Source: Lysinimonas soli (GTDB lineage Bacteria; Actinomycetota; Actinomycetes; Actinomycetales; Microbacteriaceae). Taken from it: 64,000 bases of DNA. The translations under genes were made by a program, and so were the position numbers. The stretch lies in assembly GCF_042655435.1 (NCBI RefSeq), contig NZ_JBHSMG010000002.1, positions 744,001-808,000 on the forward strand. The letters are read 5' to 3'. The notes beneath the pieces are model-generated. The model did not search any database. It was not told the origin of the DNA and was given only the letters and a program-made list of their open reading frames with translations. The first letter of the stretch is position 1; the number at the start of each line of letters is the position of its first letter. Positions 32,327 through 40,091 of this stretch are shown one piece after another.

Positions 32327-33364
32327 ATGAGCCCCTCGCACCCCCCGATCGCGCCGCTCGTGATCGGCCACCGCGGGGCTCCCGGGTACCGCCCCGAGCA
32401 CACCCGGGCGTCGTACGAGCTGGCGATGGCGCTCGGTGCGGATGCGGTCGAACCCGACCTCGTGGTCACGCGGGACGGGGTGCTCGTCGTCCGGCACGAG
32501 AACGAGATCTCGGGCACGACCGACGTGGCGCGGCATCCGGAGTTCGCGGATCGACGCGTGACCAAGACGGTCGACGGAGTCGAGCTGACGGGCTGGTTCA
32601 CGGAGGACTTCAGCTGGGACGAGCTGGCGACGCTGCGCGCCGTCGAGCGGCTGCCGCAGCTGCGACAGCACTCGAGCACCTTCGACGGCAGCCAGCCGAT
32701 GCTGCGGCTGAGCGAGCTGCTCGAGCTGCTCGACGATGCGGCCGAGCGGCGGGGACGCGAGGTGCGGCTGGTGGCGGAGGTGAAGCATCCGAGTTACTTC
32801 GCGTCGATCGGGATGCCGCTCGACGGTCGGGTCGCGGAGCAGCTGGCGCCGTGGGGAGGCCGCGATCGCCTGACGGTCGAATGCTTCGAGCAGACCGTGC
32901 TCGGTCAGCTCGCGGAGCGCGGCCTCGACGCCGACTACGTCTACCTGCTCGAGGAGGCGGGCGCGGCCCCCGATCTCGTGGCCCGCGACGGCGAAGCCGC
33001 GACGCCCTACGCCGAACAGCTGACGGATGCGGGCCTCGCCCGGCTCGCGCGCGAGGTCGACGGGGTGAGCGTGAACGCGAGCCTGCTGCTGGATGCCGCC
33101 CCCGGTCCTGGAGGCCCGGAGGGCCCCGGGGGCACGGCCGGAGGCTCCGAACTGGTCGCGCGCGCCCACGATCACGGGCTGAAGGTGTTCACCTGGACGC
33201 TGCGGCCCGAGAACGCCTTCCTCGCGAGCACCCACCGGCGCGGATCGGCGGCGGCCGACTGGGGCGACTGGCGCGCCGAGTTCGAGCTCATCATCGGCAC
33301 CGGCGTCGACGGGATCTTCGTCGACCACCCGGATCTCGGGCTGGCCGCCCGCGACGGCCTCTGA
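32327..33364 (+). CDS. glycerophosphodiester phosphodiesterase
   Basis: A 345-residue TIM-barrel GDPD. It has HRGAPGYRPEHT at 15-26 (catalytic His and the Glu of the E-H/N-T motif), EPDLVVTRDGVLVVRHE, VAEVKHPSYF, SFEQ-equivalent ECFEQTVLGQL, KVFTWTLRPENAF and DGIFVDHPDLG. It hydrolyses glycerophosphodiesters from phospholipid turnover to glycerol-3-phosphate and an alcohol. No signal peptide is visible, so it is probably cytoplasmic. A GATTAT hexamer 9 nt before the ATG suggests a very short leader. Confidence 0.9.
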   Translation: MSPSHPPIAPLVIGHRGAPGYRPEHTRASYELAMALGADAVEPDLVVTRDGVLVVRHENEISGTTDVARHPEFADRRVTKTVDGVELTGWFTEDFSWDELATLRAVERLPQLRQHSSTFDGSQPMLRLSELLELLDDAAERRGREVRLVAEVKHPSYFASIGMPLDGRVAEQLAPWGGRDRLTVECFEQTVLGQLAERGLDADYVYLLEEAGAAPDLVARDGEAATPYAEQLTDAGLARLAREVDGVSVNASLLLDAAPGPGGPEGPGGTAGGSELVARAHDHGLKVFTWTLRPENAFLASTHRRGSAAADWGDWRAEFELIIGTGVDGIFVDHPDLGLAARDGL

Positions 33365-33427
33365 CCGCGGCGGCGGCGCCGGGCAGACGCCCCCGCCGGT
33401 TGCGCAGGACGGACGTGTCCCTGCTCA

Positions 33428-33503
33428 AAATGAAGGAACACCGGCGGATGCCCGCCGTGACCTCGCGCCGGATGCGTTGTGACGCATGCCTCTTCCTTCA
33501 TTT
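33428..33503. repeat. palindromic intergenic element B (AATGAAGGA family)
   Basis: Inverted arms AAATGAAGGAA (33428-33438) and its complement (33493-33503), 76 bp end to end, with inner partial pairing around GCGTTGTGACGC. It lies 63 bp after the GDPD stop and 41 bp beyond the stop end of the AbiEi/DUF559 gene. Arm core and length match elements A (12478) and C (34492). Confidence 0.65.
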
Positions 33504-33544
33504 CGCCAGAGGTCGGGGAGGGATCGCGGCGCGGTCCGTGACGG

Positions 33545-34414
33545 TCAGTAGCGGTCGCCTCGAGCCACCGCGGCCCAGACGGCGGACGCGACGGCCTCCC
33601 AGTCGTGCATGATCTGGCGGTAGCTGAAGCGGAGTACCCGGTAGCCGAGTGAACTCAATGCCGCGTCGCGACGGCGATCGGCCTCGAAGGAGTCGGGGGA
33701 GGAGTGGAACTCGCGCCCATCCACTTCGATCACGAGGCGGTCTCCGAGAAGGAAGTCGACGCGACCGACTCCGGGAATCCGAACCTGCCGGCGTGGGCGG
33801 AGCGCCTGCATCCGCAACCAGAAGAGCGTCTCGATGCCGGACTCGCAGATCCCGTCGGCTGCGCGCAGCGCGCGACCGTAGCGAGGGGATTGTCGGTCGG
33901 CGAGGGCTTCCAGCTCCGAGCGCATTTCGGGGACGGCTTGATGGGGGACCGCTCTGAGGAGGGAATCCGCTGTCGCCGTGACCAGGTCCGGCGCGGCACA
34001 ACCGCAGAGAGCCGCGAGGGCGGAGAGGTCATCGGCGAGCAGTCGGGACCGGCCGCCGGAGTCGTTCCAGTGCACCGTGACGGGGTCGGTGTGCTGCAGG
34101 CGGCGACCCGCCGCGTCGGGGGAGCGGAGTCGGCACGCGTTTCCTGCCACAGCGACGTGGAGGTGCTGGTCATCGTGAACCCACACGCCACGACGCGCGA
34201 GTGCCGAGGAGCAGGTGAGGCGGCCCCCGACTCGTGCCGCACGGGCGAGAACGGGATCGAGCGACACACGCGCGTACCAACCCTGCCGCACCCGCTGGAT
34301 GCGTCCGCGCGTCAGGTCGCGGTCGATGTCGACACGGCGGACCCCATTGAGCTGGAGTTCGTGCGCGGCAGCGAGCCCGCCATGGGCGTCGATGGTTTGG
34401 AGGGCGTTGCTCAT
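33545..34414 (-). CDS. AbiEi-like winged-helix plus DUF559 (Vsr-like nuclease) protein
   Basis: A 289-residue protein. Residues 1 to about 85 resemble the AbiEi-antitoxin/type IV TA N-terminal winged helix (IDAHGGLAAAHELQLNGVRRVDIDRDL, RVRQGWYA). Residues about 190-285 are DUF559, a PD-(D/E)XK-like Vsr-fold domain: SGIETLFWLR, GVGRVDFLLGDRLVIEVDGREFH, RRRDAALSSLGYRVLRFSY, so the acidic residues expected in a nuclease site are present. No toxin gene is adjacent. Function unproven. It is flanked on both sides by AATGAAGGA palindromic elements. GATGCT lies 7 nt before the ATG. Confidence 0.78.
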   Translation of the reverse strand: MSNALQTIDAHGGLAAAHELQLNGVRRVDIDRDLTRGRIQRVRQGWYARVSLDPVLARAARVGGRLTCSSALARRGVWVHDDQHLHVAVAGNACRLRSPDAAGRRLQHTDPVTVHWNDSGGRSRLLADDLSALAALCGCAAPDLVTATADSLLRAVPHQAVPEMRSELEALADRQSPRYGRALRAADGICESGIETLFWLRMQALRPRRQVRIPGVGRVDFLLGDRLVIEVDGREFHSSPDSFEADRRRDAALSSLGYRVLRFSYRQIMHDWEAVASAVWAAVARGDRY

Positions 34415-34491
34415 GGCTCAGAGCATCGGGCCCCGCGTGCTCAGCGTGGCCTGACCTCACGGAATCGGTGGATGCCGGTTCCCGACTGGTA

Positions 34492-34569
34492 CGAATGAAG
34501 GAAGCGACGCGCTCTCCGCCCCACCGCAAGCGCTTCGTTCGGTCACTTGCTCGCCGTCTCCTTCATTCG
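34492..34569. repeat. palindromic intergenic element C (AATGAAGGA family)
   Basis: Inverted arms CGAATGAAGGA (34492-34502) and its complement (34559-34569), 78 bp end to end. It lies between the AbiEi/DUF559 start (34414) and pcrA (34654). With element B it brackets the DUF559 gene at a distance of about 1.06 kb. Confidence 0.65.
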
Positions 34570-34638
34570 GCGAGGCGGGGCGGGGCGGTGGGGCGGGGCG
34601 GCGGGGGCGGGGCCCCGGCCGGCGTCGGCGGCCGCACC

Positions 34639-34644
34639 TAGAAT
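34639..34644 (+). promoter_or_regulatory. -10-like hexamer TAGAAT before pcrA
   Basis: TAGAAT ends 9 nt before ATG 34654, leaving at most a 2-3 nt leader. Confidence 0.45.
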
Positions 34645-34653
34645 CGGGGGATC

Positions 34654-37065
34654 ATGACCTTCGTTCTGGACGCCTTCGACGCGGATCCGGGGACGAGGCA
34701 ACCGGGATCGCACGGCACGGCGCCCGGCTCCGCACCCGTTCCCGACGACGCGCTGCTCGAGGGGCTCAATCCGCAGCAGCGCGAGGCCGTGCTCTACCGG
34801 GGGCCGTCGCTGCTCATCGTGGCGGGCGCGGGATCCGGCAAGACCAGCGTGCTCACGCGGCGGGTCGCCGGGCTGATCCAGACCCGCGAGGCGTGGCCGA
34901 GCCAGATCCTCGCGATCACCTTCACCAACAAGGCCGCGGCCGAGATGCGCGAGCGCGTGCAGGCCCTGGTCGGCGGGGCCGCCGAGGGGATGTGGATCTC
35001 GACCTTCCACTCCGCGTGCGTGCGCATCCTGCGCCGTCAGGCCGAGTCGATGGGGATGACGCAGTCGTTCACCATCTACGACTCGGCCGACAGCCGCGCC
35101 CTCATCAAGCGCATCCTCAAGGAGCTGGACGCCGACACCCTCGGTTTCACGCCCGGCAACGTGAGCGGCAAGATCTCGAAGCTCAAGAACGAGCTGACCG
35201 ACGCCGAGAGCTACTCGCGCAACGTGAACGCCGACGATCCGCAGGAGGTCGCGTTCCTCGAGATCTTCCGCCGGTACACGGCGGGGCTGCGCCGGGCGAA
35301 CGCCCTCGACTTCGACGATCTGATCGCCGAGACCGTTCACCTGTTCCGGGCCTTCCCCGAGGTCGCCGCCCTCTACCAGCGGCGCTTCCGGCACGTGCTC
35401 GTCGACGAGTACCAGGACACCAACCACGCCCAGTACTCGCTCATCCGCGAGCTGGTGCGTCCGATCAAGCCGCAGCACGTGCCCGAAGACACCCGGATGA
35501 GCGTGGATGCCAACGGCGGCATCCCGGGCGCGTCGCTGACCGTCGTGGGCGACTCGGACCAGTCGATCTACGCGTTCCGCGGTGCGGACATCCGCAACAT
35601 CGTCGAGTTCGAACGCGACTTCCCCAACTCGAAGGTCATCCTGCTGGAGCAGAACTACCGCTCGACGCAGAACATCCTCGACGCCGCCAACGCCGTGATC
35701 TCGAACAACTTCGACCGCAAGGCCAAGAACCTCTTCACCACGGTCGGCTCGGGCGACAAGATCATCGGCTACACGGGCTACACGGGGCACGACGAGGCCC
35801 AGTTCGTCGCCGACGAGATCGCTACCCTCCACGAGCAGGGCGAGCGCTACAGCGACATCGCGGTGTTCTACCGCACCAACTCGCAGACCCGCGCGCTGGA
35901 GGAGATCTTCATCCGCTCGGCCATTCCCTACCGGGTGCTCGGCGGTACGAAGTTCTACGAGCGGGCCGAGATCAAGGATGCGATGGCCTACCTCATCCAG
36001 GTCGCCAACCCCGCCGACGACCTGGCCCTGCGCCGCATCATGAACGTGCCCAAGCGCGGCATCGGGCCCGCCACGGAGGCCGCGCTGCAGGGCTACGCCG
36101 ACCGCGTCGGGGTGACGCTGCGCGACGCCCTGCCTGATGCCGCCCAGCTCGGCCTCGGACCCAAGGTCACGGCGGCGATCCTCGAGTTCGCGGCGATCCT
36201 CGACGAGGCGACCGACTCGGCTCCGACCACCAAGCCCGCCGACATCCTGGTCAAGATCCTCGAGCGCACCGGATACATCGACGCGCTGCGGGCGACCCGC
36301 GACCCGCAGGACGAGGCCCGCATCGAGAATGTCGAAGAGCTCGTGGCGGTGACCAAGGAGTTCGCCCGCAACAACCCCGAGGGCACACTCGTCGATTTCC
36401 TCACCGAGGTCTCGCTCGTCGCGGCCGCCGACGAGCTCGACGACTCGAGCGGCACGGTGTCGCTCATGACCCTGCACACGGCGAAGGGCCTGGAGTTCGA
36501 TGCGGTGTTCCTCACCGGCGTCGAGGAGGACCTGCTGCCGCACCGTATCTCGAGCGGCGAGCCGGGCGGGCTGGCCGAGGAGCGGCGGCTGTTCTATGTG
36601 GGGATCACCCGCGCGAGAAAGCGCCTGTACCTCTCGCTGGCGATGACCCGCTCGACCTTCGGCGATACGAGTGTCGCGATGCCGAGCCGCTACCTGCAAG
36701 AGATCCCCGCCGAGCTGATCGAGTGGCGACAGAGCCCGGGCATGGCCACCTCGCGGGGTGGTACGCGCTCGCGTGCACTCAACGGGCGCGGCACCGGTTC
36801 GTCCGAGCGGTTCGGCTACGGAACCGCCCTGCCTGCCGCGCCGCCCAGGGTCAAGACGGAGTGGACCAACACGGTCACCAACAAGGTGCGCGACAATGGC
36901 GACCTCACGCTCGCGGTGGGGGACCGCATCCGGCACAGCGATTTCGGCGAGGGCCGGGTGACGGGCGTGACCGGCGAGGGCTCGAAGAGCATCGCCGAGG
37001 TGCTGTTCGATCAGGCGGGTCGCAAGCGGCTGCTGATCAAGATCGCGCCCATCGAGAAGCTGTAG
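34654..37065 (+). CDS. pcrA: ATP-dependent DNA helicase PcrA/UvrD
   Basis: An 803-residue SF1A 3'-5' helicase for repair and replication-conflict resolution. It has the Q-motif region LNPQQREAV, Walker A AGAGSGKT at 57-64, TFTNKAAAEMRERV, Walker B VLVDEYQDTN, GDSDQSIYAFRGAD, EQNYRSTQNIL, TLHTAKGLEFDAVFLTG and VGITRARKRLYLS. The C-terminal ~60 residues (GDRIRHSDFGEGRVTGV, RLLIKIAPIEKL) form the Tudor-like RNA-polymerase-binding domain. Full length, with a 35-residue disordered N-terminus. Confidence 0.95.
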   Translation: MTFVLDAFDADPGTRQPGSHGTAPGSAPVPDDALLEGLNPQQREAVLYRGPSLLIVAGAGSGKTSVLTRRVAGLIQTREAWPSQILAITFTNKAAAEMRERVQALVGGAAEGMWISTFHSACVRILRRQAESMGMTQSFTIYDSADSRALIKRILKELDADTLGFTPGNVSGKISKLKNELTDAESYSRNVNADDPQEVAFLEIFRRYTAGLRRANALDFDDLIAETVHLFRAFPEVAALYQRRFRHVLVDEYQDTNHAQYSLIRELVRPIKPQHVPEDTRMSVDANGGIPGASLTVVGDSDQSIYAFRGADIRNIVEFERDFPNSKVILLEQNYRSTQNILDAANAVISNNFDRKAKNLFTTVGSGDKIIGYTGYTGHDEAQFVADEIATLHEQGERYSDIAVFYRTNSQTRALEEIFIRSAIPYRVLGGTKFYERAEIKDAMAYLIQVANPADDLALRRIMNVPKRGIGPATEAALQGYADRVGVTLRDALPDAAQLGLGPKVTAAILEFAAILDEATDSAPTTKPADILVKILERTGYIDALRATRDPQDEARIENVEELVAVTKEFARNNPEGTLVDFLTEVSLVAAADELDDSSGTVSLMTLHTAKGLEFDAVFLTGVEEDLLPHRISSGEPGGLAEERRLFYVGITRARKRLYLSLAMTRSTFGDTSVAMPSRYLQEIPAELIEWRQSPGMATSRGGTRSRALNGRGTGSSERFGYGTALPAAPPRVKTEWTNTVTNKVRDNGDLTLAVGDRIRHSDFGEGRVTGVTGEGSKSIAEVLFDQAGRKRLLIKIAPIEKL

Positions 37066-37096
37066 CGACTCAGGGCTCGGGCCCAGGCGCCGAGCG

Positions 37097-38356
37097 TCAG
37101 GCCTCGAGCTCGACCGGCGCCTCGGCGTCCGGCTCGATCGCCGGCAGCGTGGGTCGGCGCACCACGACCACGACGAGCAGCGCGGCGGCGCACAGCAGCA
37201 GGGCTGTCGCGGCGGTCGCGACCCCGCCGGCGACCCCGAGCGCGCCGGCGAGCACGCTGATCAGGATGCCGCTGCCGGCCTGGAAGCCCTGCCCCGTCAT
37301 GCCGGCGGCGCCCACGAACCGCCCGCGACGTTCCGGCGGGGCCTCGAGTTGCACGATCGTCTGCGACGTGGATGCCGCGACGAGGCTGCTCGCCCCCGCG
37401 ACGATCAGGGCGGCGATCGAGAGCGGGTAGCTGCGCGAGAGCGCGAACACCAGGATGCTGGCCGCGAAGGCGATCCCGGCCACGATGGCCAGGCGGGTGC
37501 TGGCCCGGGTGCGGCCGATCGCCTCGAGCGTGATCCCGGCGGCGGTGGCCCCGGCCGCCATCGACGAGACCAGCACCGCGTATCCGGCCCCGTTCGCGTC
37601 CTGACCGAGGATGCCGCCGAACTCGGGCAGCAGCGGCATGAGCGCGACGCCGATGAAGAGCGCGATGGCGCCCTGCAGGATCATCACGACGAGGATCGAC
37701 GGGTACTTCGGCACCTCCCGCAGCACGCTCACGATGTCGCGCAGGTGCGGGGCGGCCCGCCGGGCAGCGTCACGCACGTGGCCGGTGATGGGCACGGCGA
37801 AGAGGTAGCCGAGGAACGGCAGGTACATCGCTACGTTGAGGAACATCCCGACGGTCGGTCCGACCGTGAACAGCAGCAGCGCGCCGAGCGCCGGGCCGAC
37901 CAGCTGGCCGAGCGTGATGCCGGTCGCCGTCAGCCGCACCGCGCTCGGCAGGTCGGTCGGACCGACCATGTCGTAGAGCATGAGCTGGTCGGGCGCCTTC
38001 CAGATCGCGCTGGCGAAGCCGTGCACGAGCAGGAGCGCAACGCACTCCCAGGGCTGCAGGCCGCCGGTCGCGAAGAGGATGCCCCAGGCGATCGAGACCG
38101 CGATGAACAGCAGGGCGGAGAGCTGGATGAGACGCCGGCAGTCGAAGCGGTCGGCGAGGCCGCCGAGGGGGATCGCGAAGAACAGGTGCGGCAGCCAGTG
38201 GGTGAGCACGGCGAGCCCCGCGAGGAGCGGCGAGTGGAAGGTCTGCCACATCACCCAGTAGGTGATCGCGTGCTCGAGGTTGTCGCCGCCCATCATGAGC
38301 ACGCTGCCGGCCAGGTATCCCTTGTACCAGGGGGCGCGGAGGGCGGCGAATCTCAT
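37097..38356 (-). CDS. MFS exporter
   Basis: A 419-residue membrane protein with about 12 hydrophobic segments. The first loop has the MFS motif LGGLADRFDCRRLIQLSALLF. KAPDQLMLYDMVGPTDLPSAVRLTATG and a central cytoplasmic HVRDAARRAAPHLRDIVSVLREV resemble the EntS/MFS_3 group of siderophore and drug exporters. The C-terminus is acidic. TAGGCT on the minus strand ends 7 nt before ATG 38356. It is divergent from the PadR regulator, a likely controller. The substrate is unknown. Confidence 0.82.
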   Translation of the reverse strand: MRFAALRAPWYKGYLAGSVLMMGGDNLEHAITYWVMWQTFHSPLLAGLAVLTHWLPHLFFAIPLGGLADRFDCRRLIQLSALLFIAVSIAWGILFATGGLQPWECVALLLVHGFASAIWKAPDQLMLYDMVGPTDLPSAVRLTATGITLGQLVGPALGALLLFTVGPTVGMFLNVAMYLPFLGYLFAVPITGHVRDAARRAAPHLRDIVSVLREVPKYPSILVVMILQGAIALFIGVALMPLLPEFGGILGQDANGAGYAVLVSSMAAGATAAGITLEAIGRTRASTRLAIVAGIAFAASILVFALSRSYPLSIAALIVAGASSLVAASTSQTIVQLEAPPERRGRFVGAAGMTGQGFQAGSGILISVLAGALGVAGGVATAATALLLCAAALLVVVVVRRPTLPAIEPDAEAPVELEA

Positions 38357-38363
38357 CCCGGCC

Positions 38364-38369
38364 AGCCTA
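38364..38369 (-). promoter_or_regulatory. -10-like hexamer TAGGCT for the MFS gene
   Basis: On the minus strand TAGGCT ends 7 nt before ATG 38356. The PadR-type palindrome at 38407-38428 would lie around the -50 region of this promoter. Confidence 0.5.
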
Positions 38370-38406
38370 GAGGGCGCAGGCGGGGTTGCCGCGATCCCCT
38401 TGCGTT

Positions 38407-38428
38407 CTATTCCGATATATCGGTATAG
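38407..38428. promoter_or_regulatory. PadR-type operator palindrome
   Basis: A perfect 12-nt palindrome CCGATATATCGG (38412-38423), extended to 22 nt by CTAT/ATAG with one mismatched pair. TATAGT (38424-38429) is the -10 for the padR-like gene, so a bound repressor would cover the spacer and -10. Confidence 0.65.
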
Positions 38429-38494
38429 TGTCGGTAACGGTCACGACCACTCGTGGACTCCATCTCCGCGGCGTGACCGGTCAAGGAGACACTC

Positions 38495-39139
38495 ATGCGA
38501 TACAACAACTTCGATCCCCGAGCGGCCGCACTGGCAGCCGCACGTTTTCACCACGGCATGCCCGGCGAGCACGGTCATGACGAGCACACCGGTCGGGGGC
38601 GCGGCGGGCGCGGGGGCTTCGGCCCCGGCTTCGGCGGCTTTCCCGGCGGCTTCGGCCCCGAGATGATGCGCGACTTCGCGCAGGCCTGGGGCGGGCACGG
38701 GCGTGCCCGCAAGGGCGACGTCCGCGCCGCGATCCTCTCGCTGCTCGCCGAGGCGCCCGCGACCGGGTACGCCCTGATCAAGGGCATCGCCGAGCGCACC
38801 GACCAGACGTGGCGCCCCAGCCCCGGCTCGGTCTACCCGACGCTGCAGCAGCTCGTCGACGAGGGCCTCGTGCGCCAGCAGGGCGACGGCGGCCGCACCG
38901 ACTACGAGCTGACCGAGGAGGGCACCGCATATGTGGCGGAGCACAAGGAGCAGCTGGATGCCGCGTGGCAGACCGCCGGTCCGCGCGGCGGTGTCGACCA
39001 GGAGTTCATGGCCAGCATCGGCCGCCTGTTCGACGCGGTCAAGCAGTTCCCCCGCTCGGCGACCGCCGAGCAGCGGGCCGCGGCGACGGCCAAGATCGAC
39101 GAGCTCCGTCGTGAGCTCTACCGCATTCTGGCCGACTAG
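38495..39139 (+). CDS. PadR-family transcriptional regulator
   Basis: A 214-residue protein. The N-terminal ~70 residues are rich in Gly, His, Phe and Arg (HHGMPGEHGHDEH, GRGRGGRGGFGPGFGGFPGG). Residues about 73-150 are the PadR winged helix (ILSLLAEAPATGYALIKGIAERT, PSPGSVYPTLQQLVDEGLV, YELTEEGTAYV), followed by a C-terminal helix for dimerisation. The His/Gly-rich tail could bind metal (inference). AAGGAG precedes the ATG. It likely represses itself through the palindrome at 38407, and perhaps the divergent MFS gene. Its stop overlaps that of the convergent gene in a CTAG. Confidence 0.9.
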   Translation: MRYNNFDPRAAALAAARFHHGMPGEHGHDEHTGRGRGGRGGFGPGFGGFPGGFGPEMMRDFAQAWGGHGRARKGDVRAAILSLLAEAPATGYALIKGIAERTDQTWRPSPGSVYPTLQQLVDEGLVRQQGDGGRTDYELTEEGTAYVAEHKEQLDAAWQTAGPRGGVDQEFMASIGRLFDAVKQFPRSATAEQRAAATAKIDELRRELYRILAD

Positions 39140-39894
39140 CTGTAGCTCCCGCGGTGCGGCTCATCGAGCCGCGCCAGCAGACGCCGCGACGGCAGCTCAC
39201 GCAGCCGTCGCGGCGTCACGCGCACCAGCACCCGCACGAACCGGATCGCGGTGCGGTAGCGAGCCGGATGATGCGCAAGGCCGTAGGCATCGCGCACGGT
39301 CGGCGGCAGCAGCCCCGCCGTGACGACGCGCGCGAGCGGCAGACCCGCGCGGATCCACCAGGGCGCGGCCCGGCTGTGCAGCAGTTCGCGGGCGATGCCG
39401 CGGGCCTCGTCGGTCACCTCGAGGCCGGCTACGGCATCCGCCCAGTACGCCGCGAACGCGGCGCGGTCGGCGGGCCAGGCCTCGGGCGGCAGCTGCAGCA
39501 TGGTGCCCAACCGCCCGCTCGCGGCGTAGATCTCGTCCGCGAGCTGCGGCGCGAGCGGACCGTGCACCAGCTCGTGCACCTCGCGGCCGAGTTCGTGCAG
39601 GGTAGCGGCGACCCAGAGCTGGCGCTGCGCATCCATCGCGCCGGGGATGCCGTGGTGCGCCCGGTCGACCGACCCGGCGGCCAGCGCGGCCTGGGCGTCC
39701 GTCCCGAGCCCGACCGCGTAGACGTAGCTCAGCGTGCTGCGCAGCCGCCTCATCGGGTCGCGCGCGAACGAGCTGTACCCGGCCACCCCGTGCGCCACCA
39801 CCGGATCGGCCACCTGCAGCAGGATCGCCGCGGCACCGCCGAGCACCAGCACGCCGTCTGCCGCGTACTGCTCGAAGGTCCGTGAGCGGGTCAT
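39136..39894 (-). CDS. oxygenase MpaB family protein (DUF2236)
   Basis: A 252-residue protein with the DUF2236/MpaB pattern: AAAILLQVADPVVAHGVAGYSSFARDPMRRLRSTLSYVYAVG, then HHGIPGAMDAQRQLWVAATL and LLHSRAAPWW. Members include latex-clearing-protein-like oxygenases with a b-type heme, but most actinobacterial copies are uncharacterised. I prefer ATG 39894 (MTRSRTFEQ); a TTG six codons upstream is possible. Its TAG overlaps the PadR stop codon. It may share no promoter with sucC, from which it is divergent by about 200 bp. Confidence 0.8.
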   Translation of the reverse strand: MTRSRTFEQYAADGVLVLGGAAAILLQVADPVVAHGVAGYSSFARDPMRRLRSTLSYVYAVGLGTDAQAALAAGSVDRAHHGIPGAMDAQRQLWVAATLHELGREVHELVHGPLAPQLADEIYAASGRLGTMLQLPPEAWPADRAAFAAYWADAVAGLEVTDEARGIARELLHSRAAPWWIRAGLPLARVVTAGLLPPTVRDAYGLAHHPARYRTAIRFVRVLVRVTPRRLRELPSRRLLARLDEPHRGSYS

Positions 39895-39973
39895 GCTCCA
39901 TCGTCGCAGCAAGAACCCCCGAAGTTTTCACGCAGGCGGGCGCCTCTCGGAGCCTGCCGTGATCGTCAGCGGG

Positions 39974-40028
39974 TAGAGTTCTCTCTGGCCCGAAAGTCTC
40001 TCGACGTCGAACTATCTTGGTGTCGAGA
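39974..40028 (+). promoter_or_regulatory. candidate sucCD promoter region with inverted repeat
   Basis: TAGAGT (39974-39979) and TATCTT (40013-40018) are candidate -10 elements. TCTCGAC (39999-40005) and GTCGAGA (40022-40028) form an inverted repeat around the second. No strong -35 is seen. The region spans most of the 197-bp gap before sucC. Confidence 0.3.
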
Positions 40029-40091
40029 CAGTCCTCGGACGCAGCCGAGCGGGCCGCCCGATTCCTCGTCAGACGGAAGAAGCAAAACAGC

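Noticed and set aside
34543..36936. Open frame of about 797 codons on the minus strand opposite pcrA
   Set aside because: Composition and extent mirror pcrA codon structure; the helicase on the plus strand has every SF1 motif.
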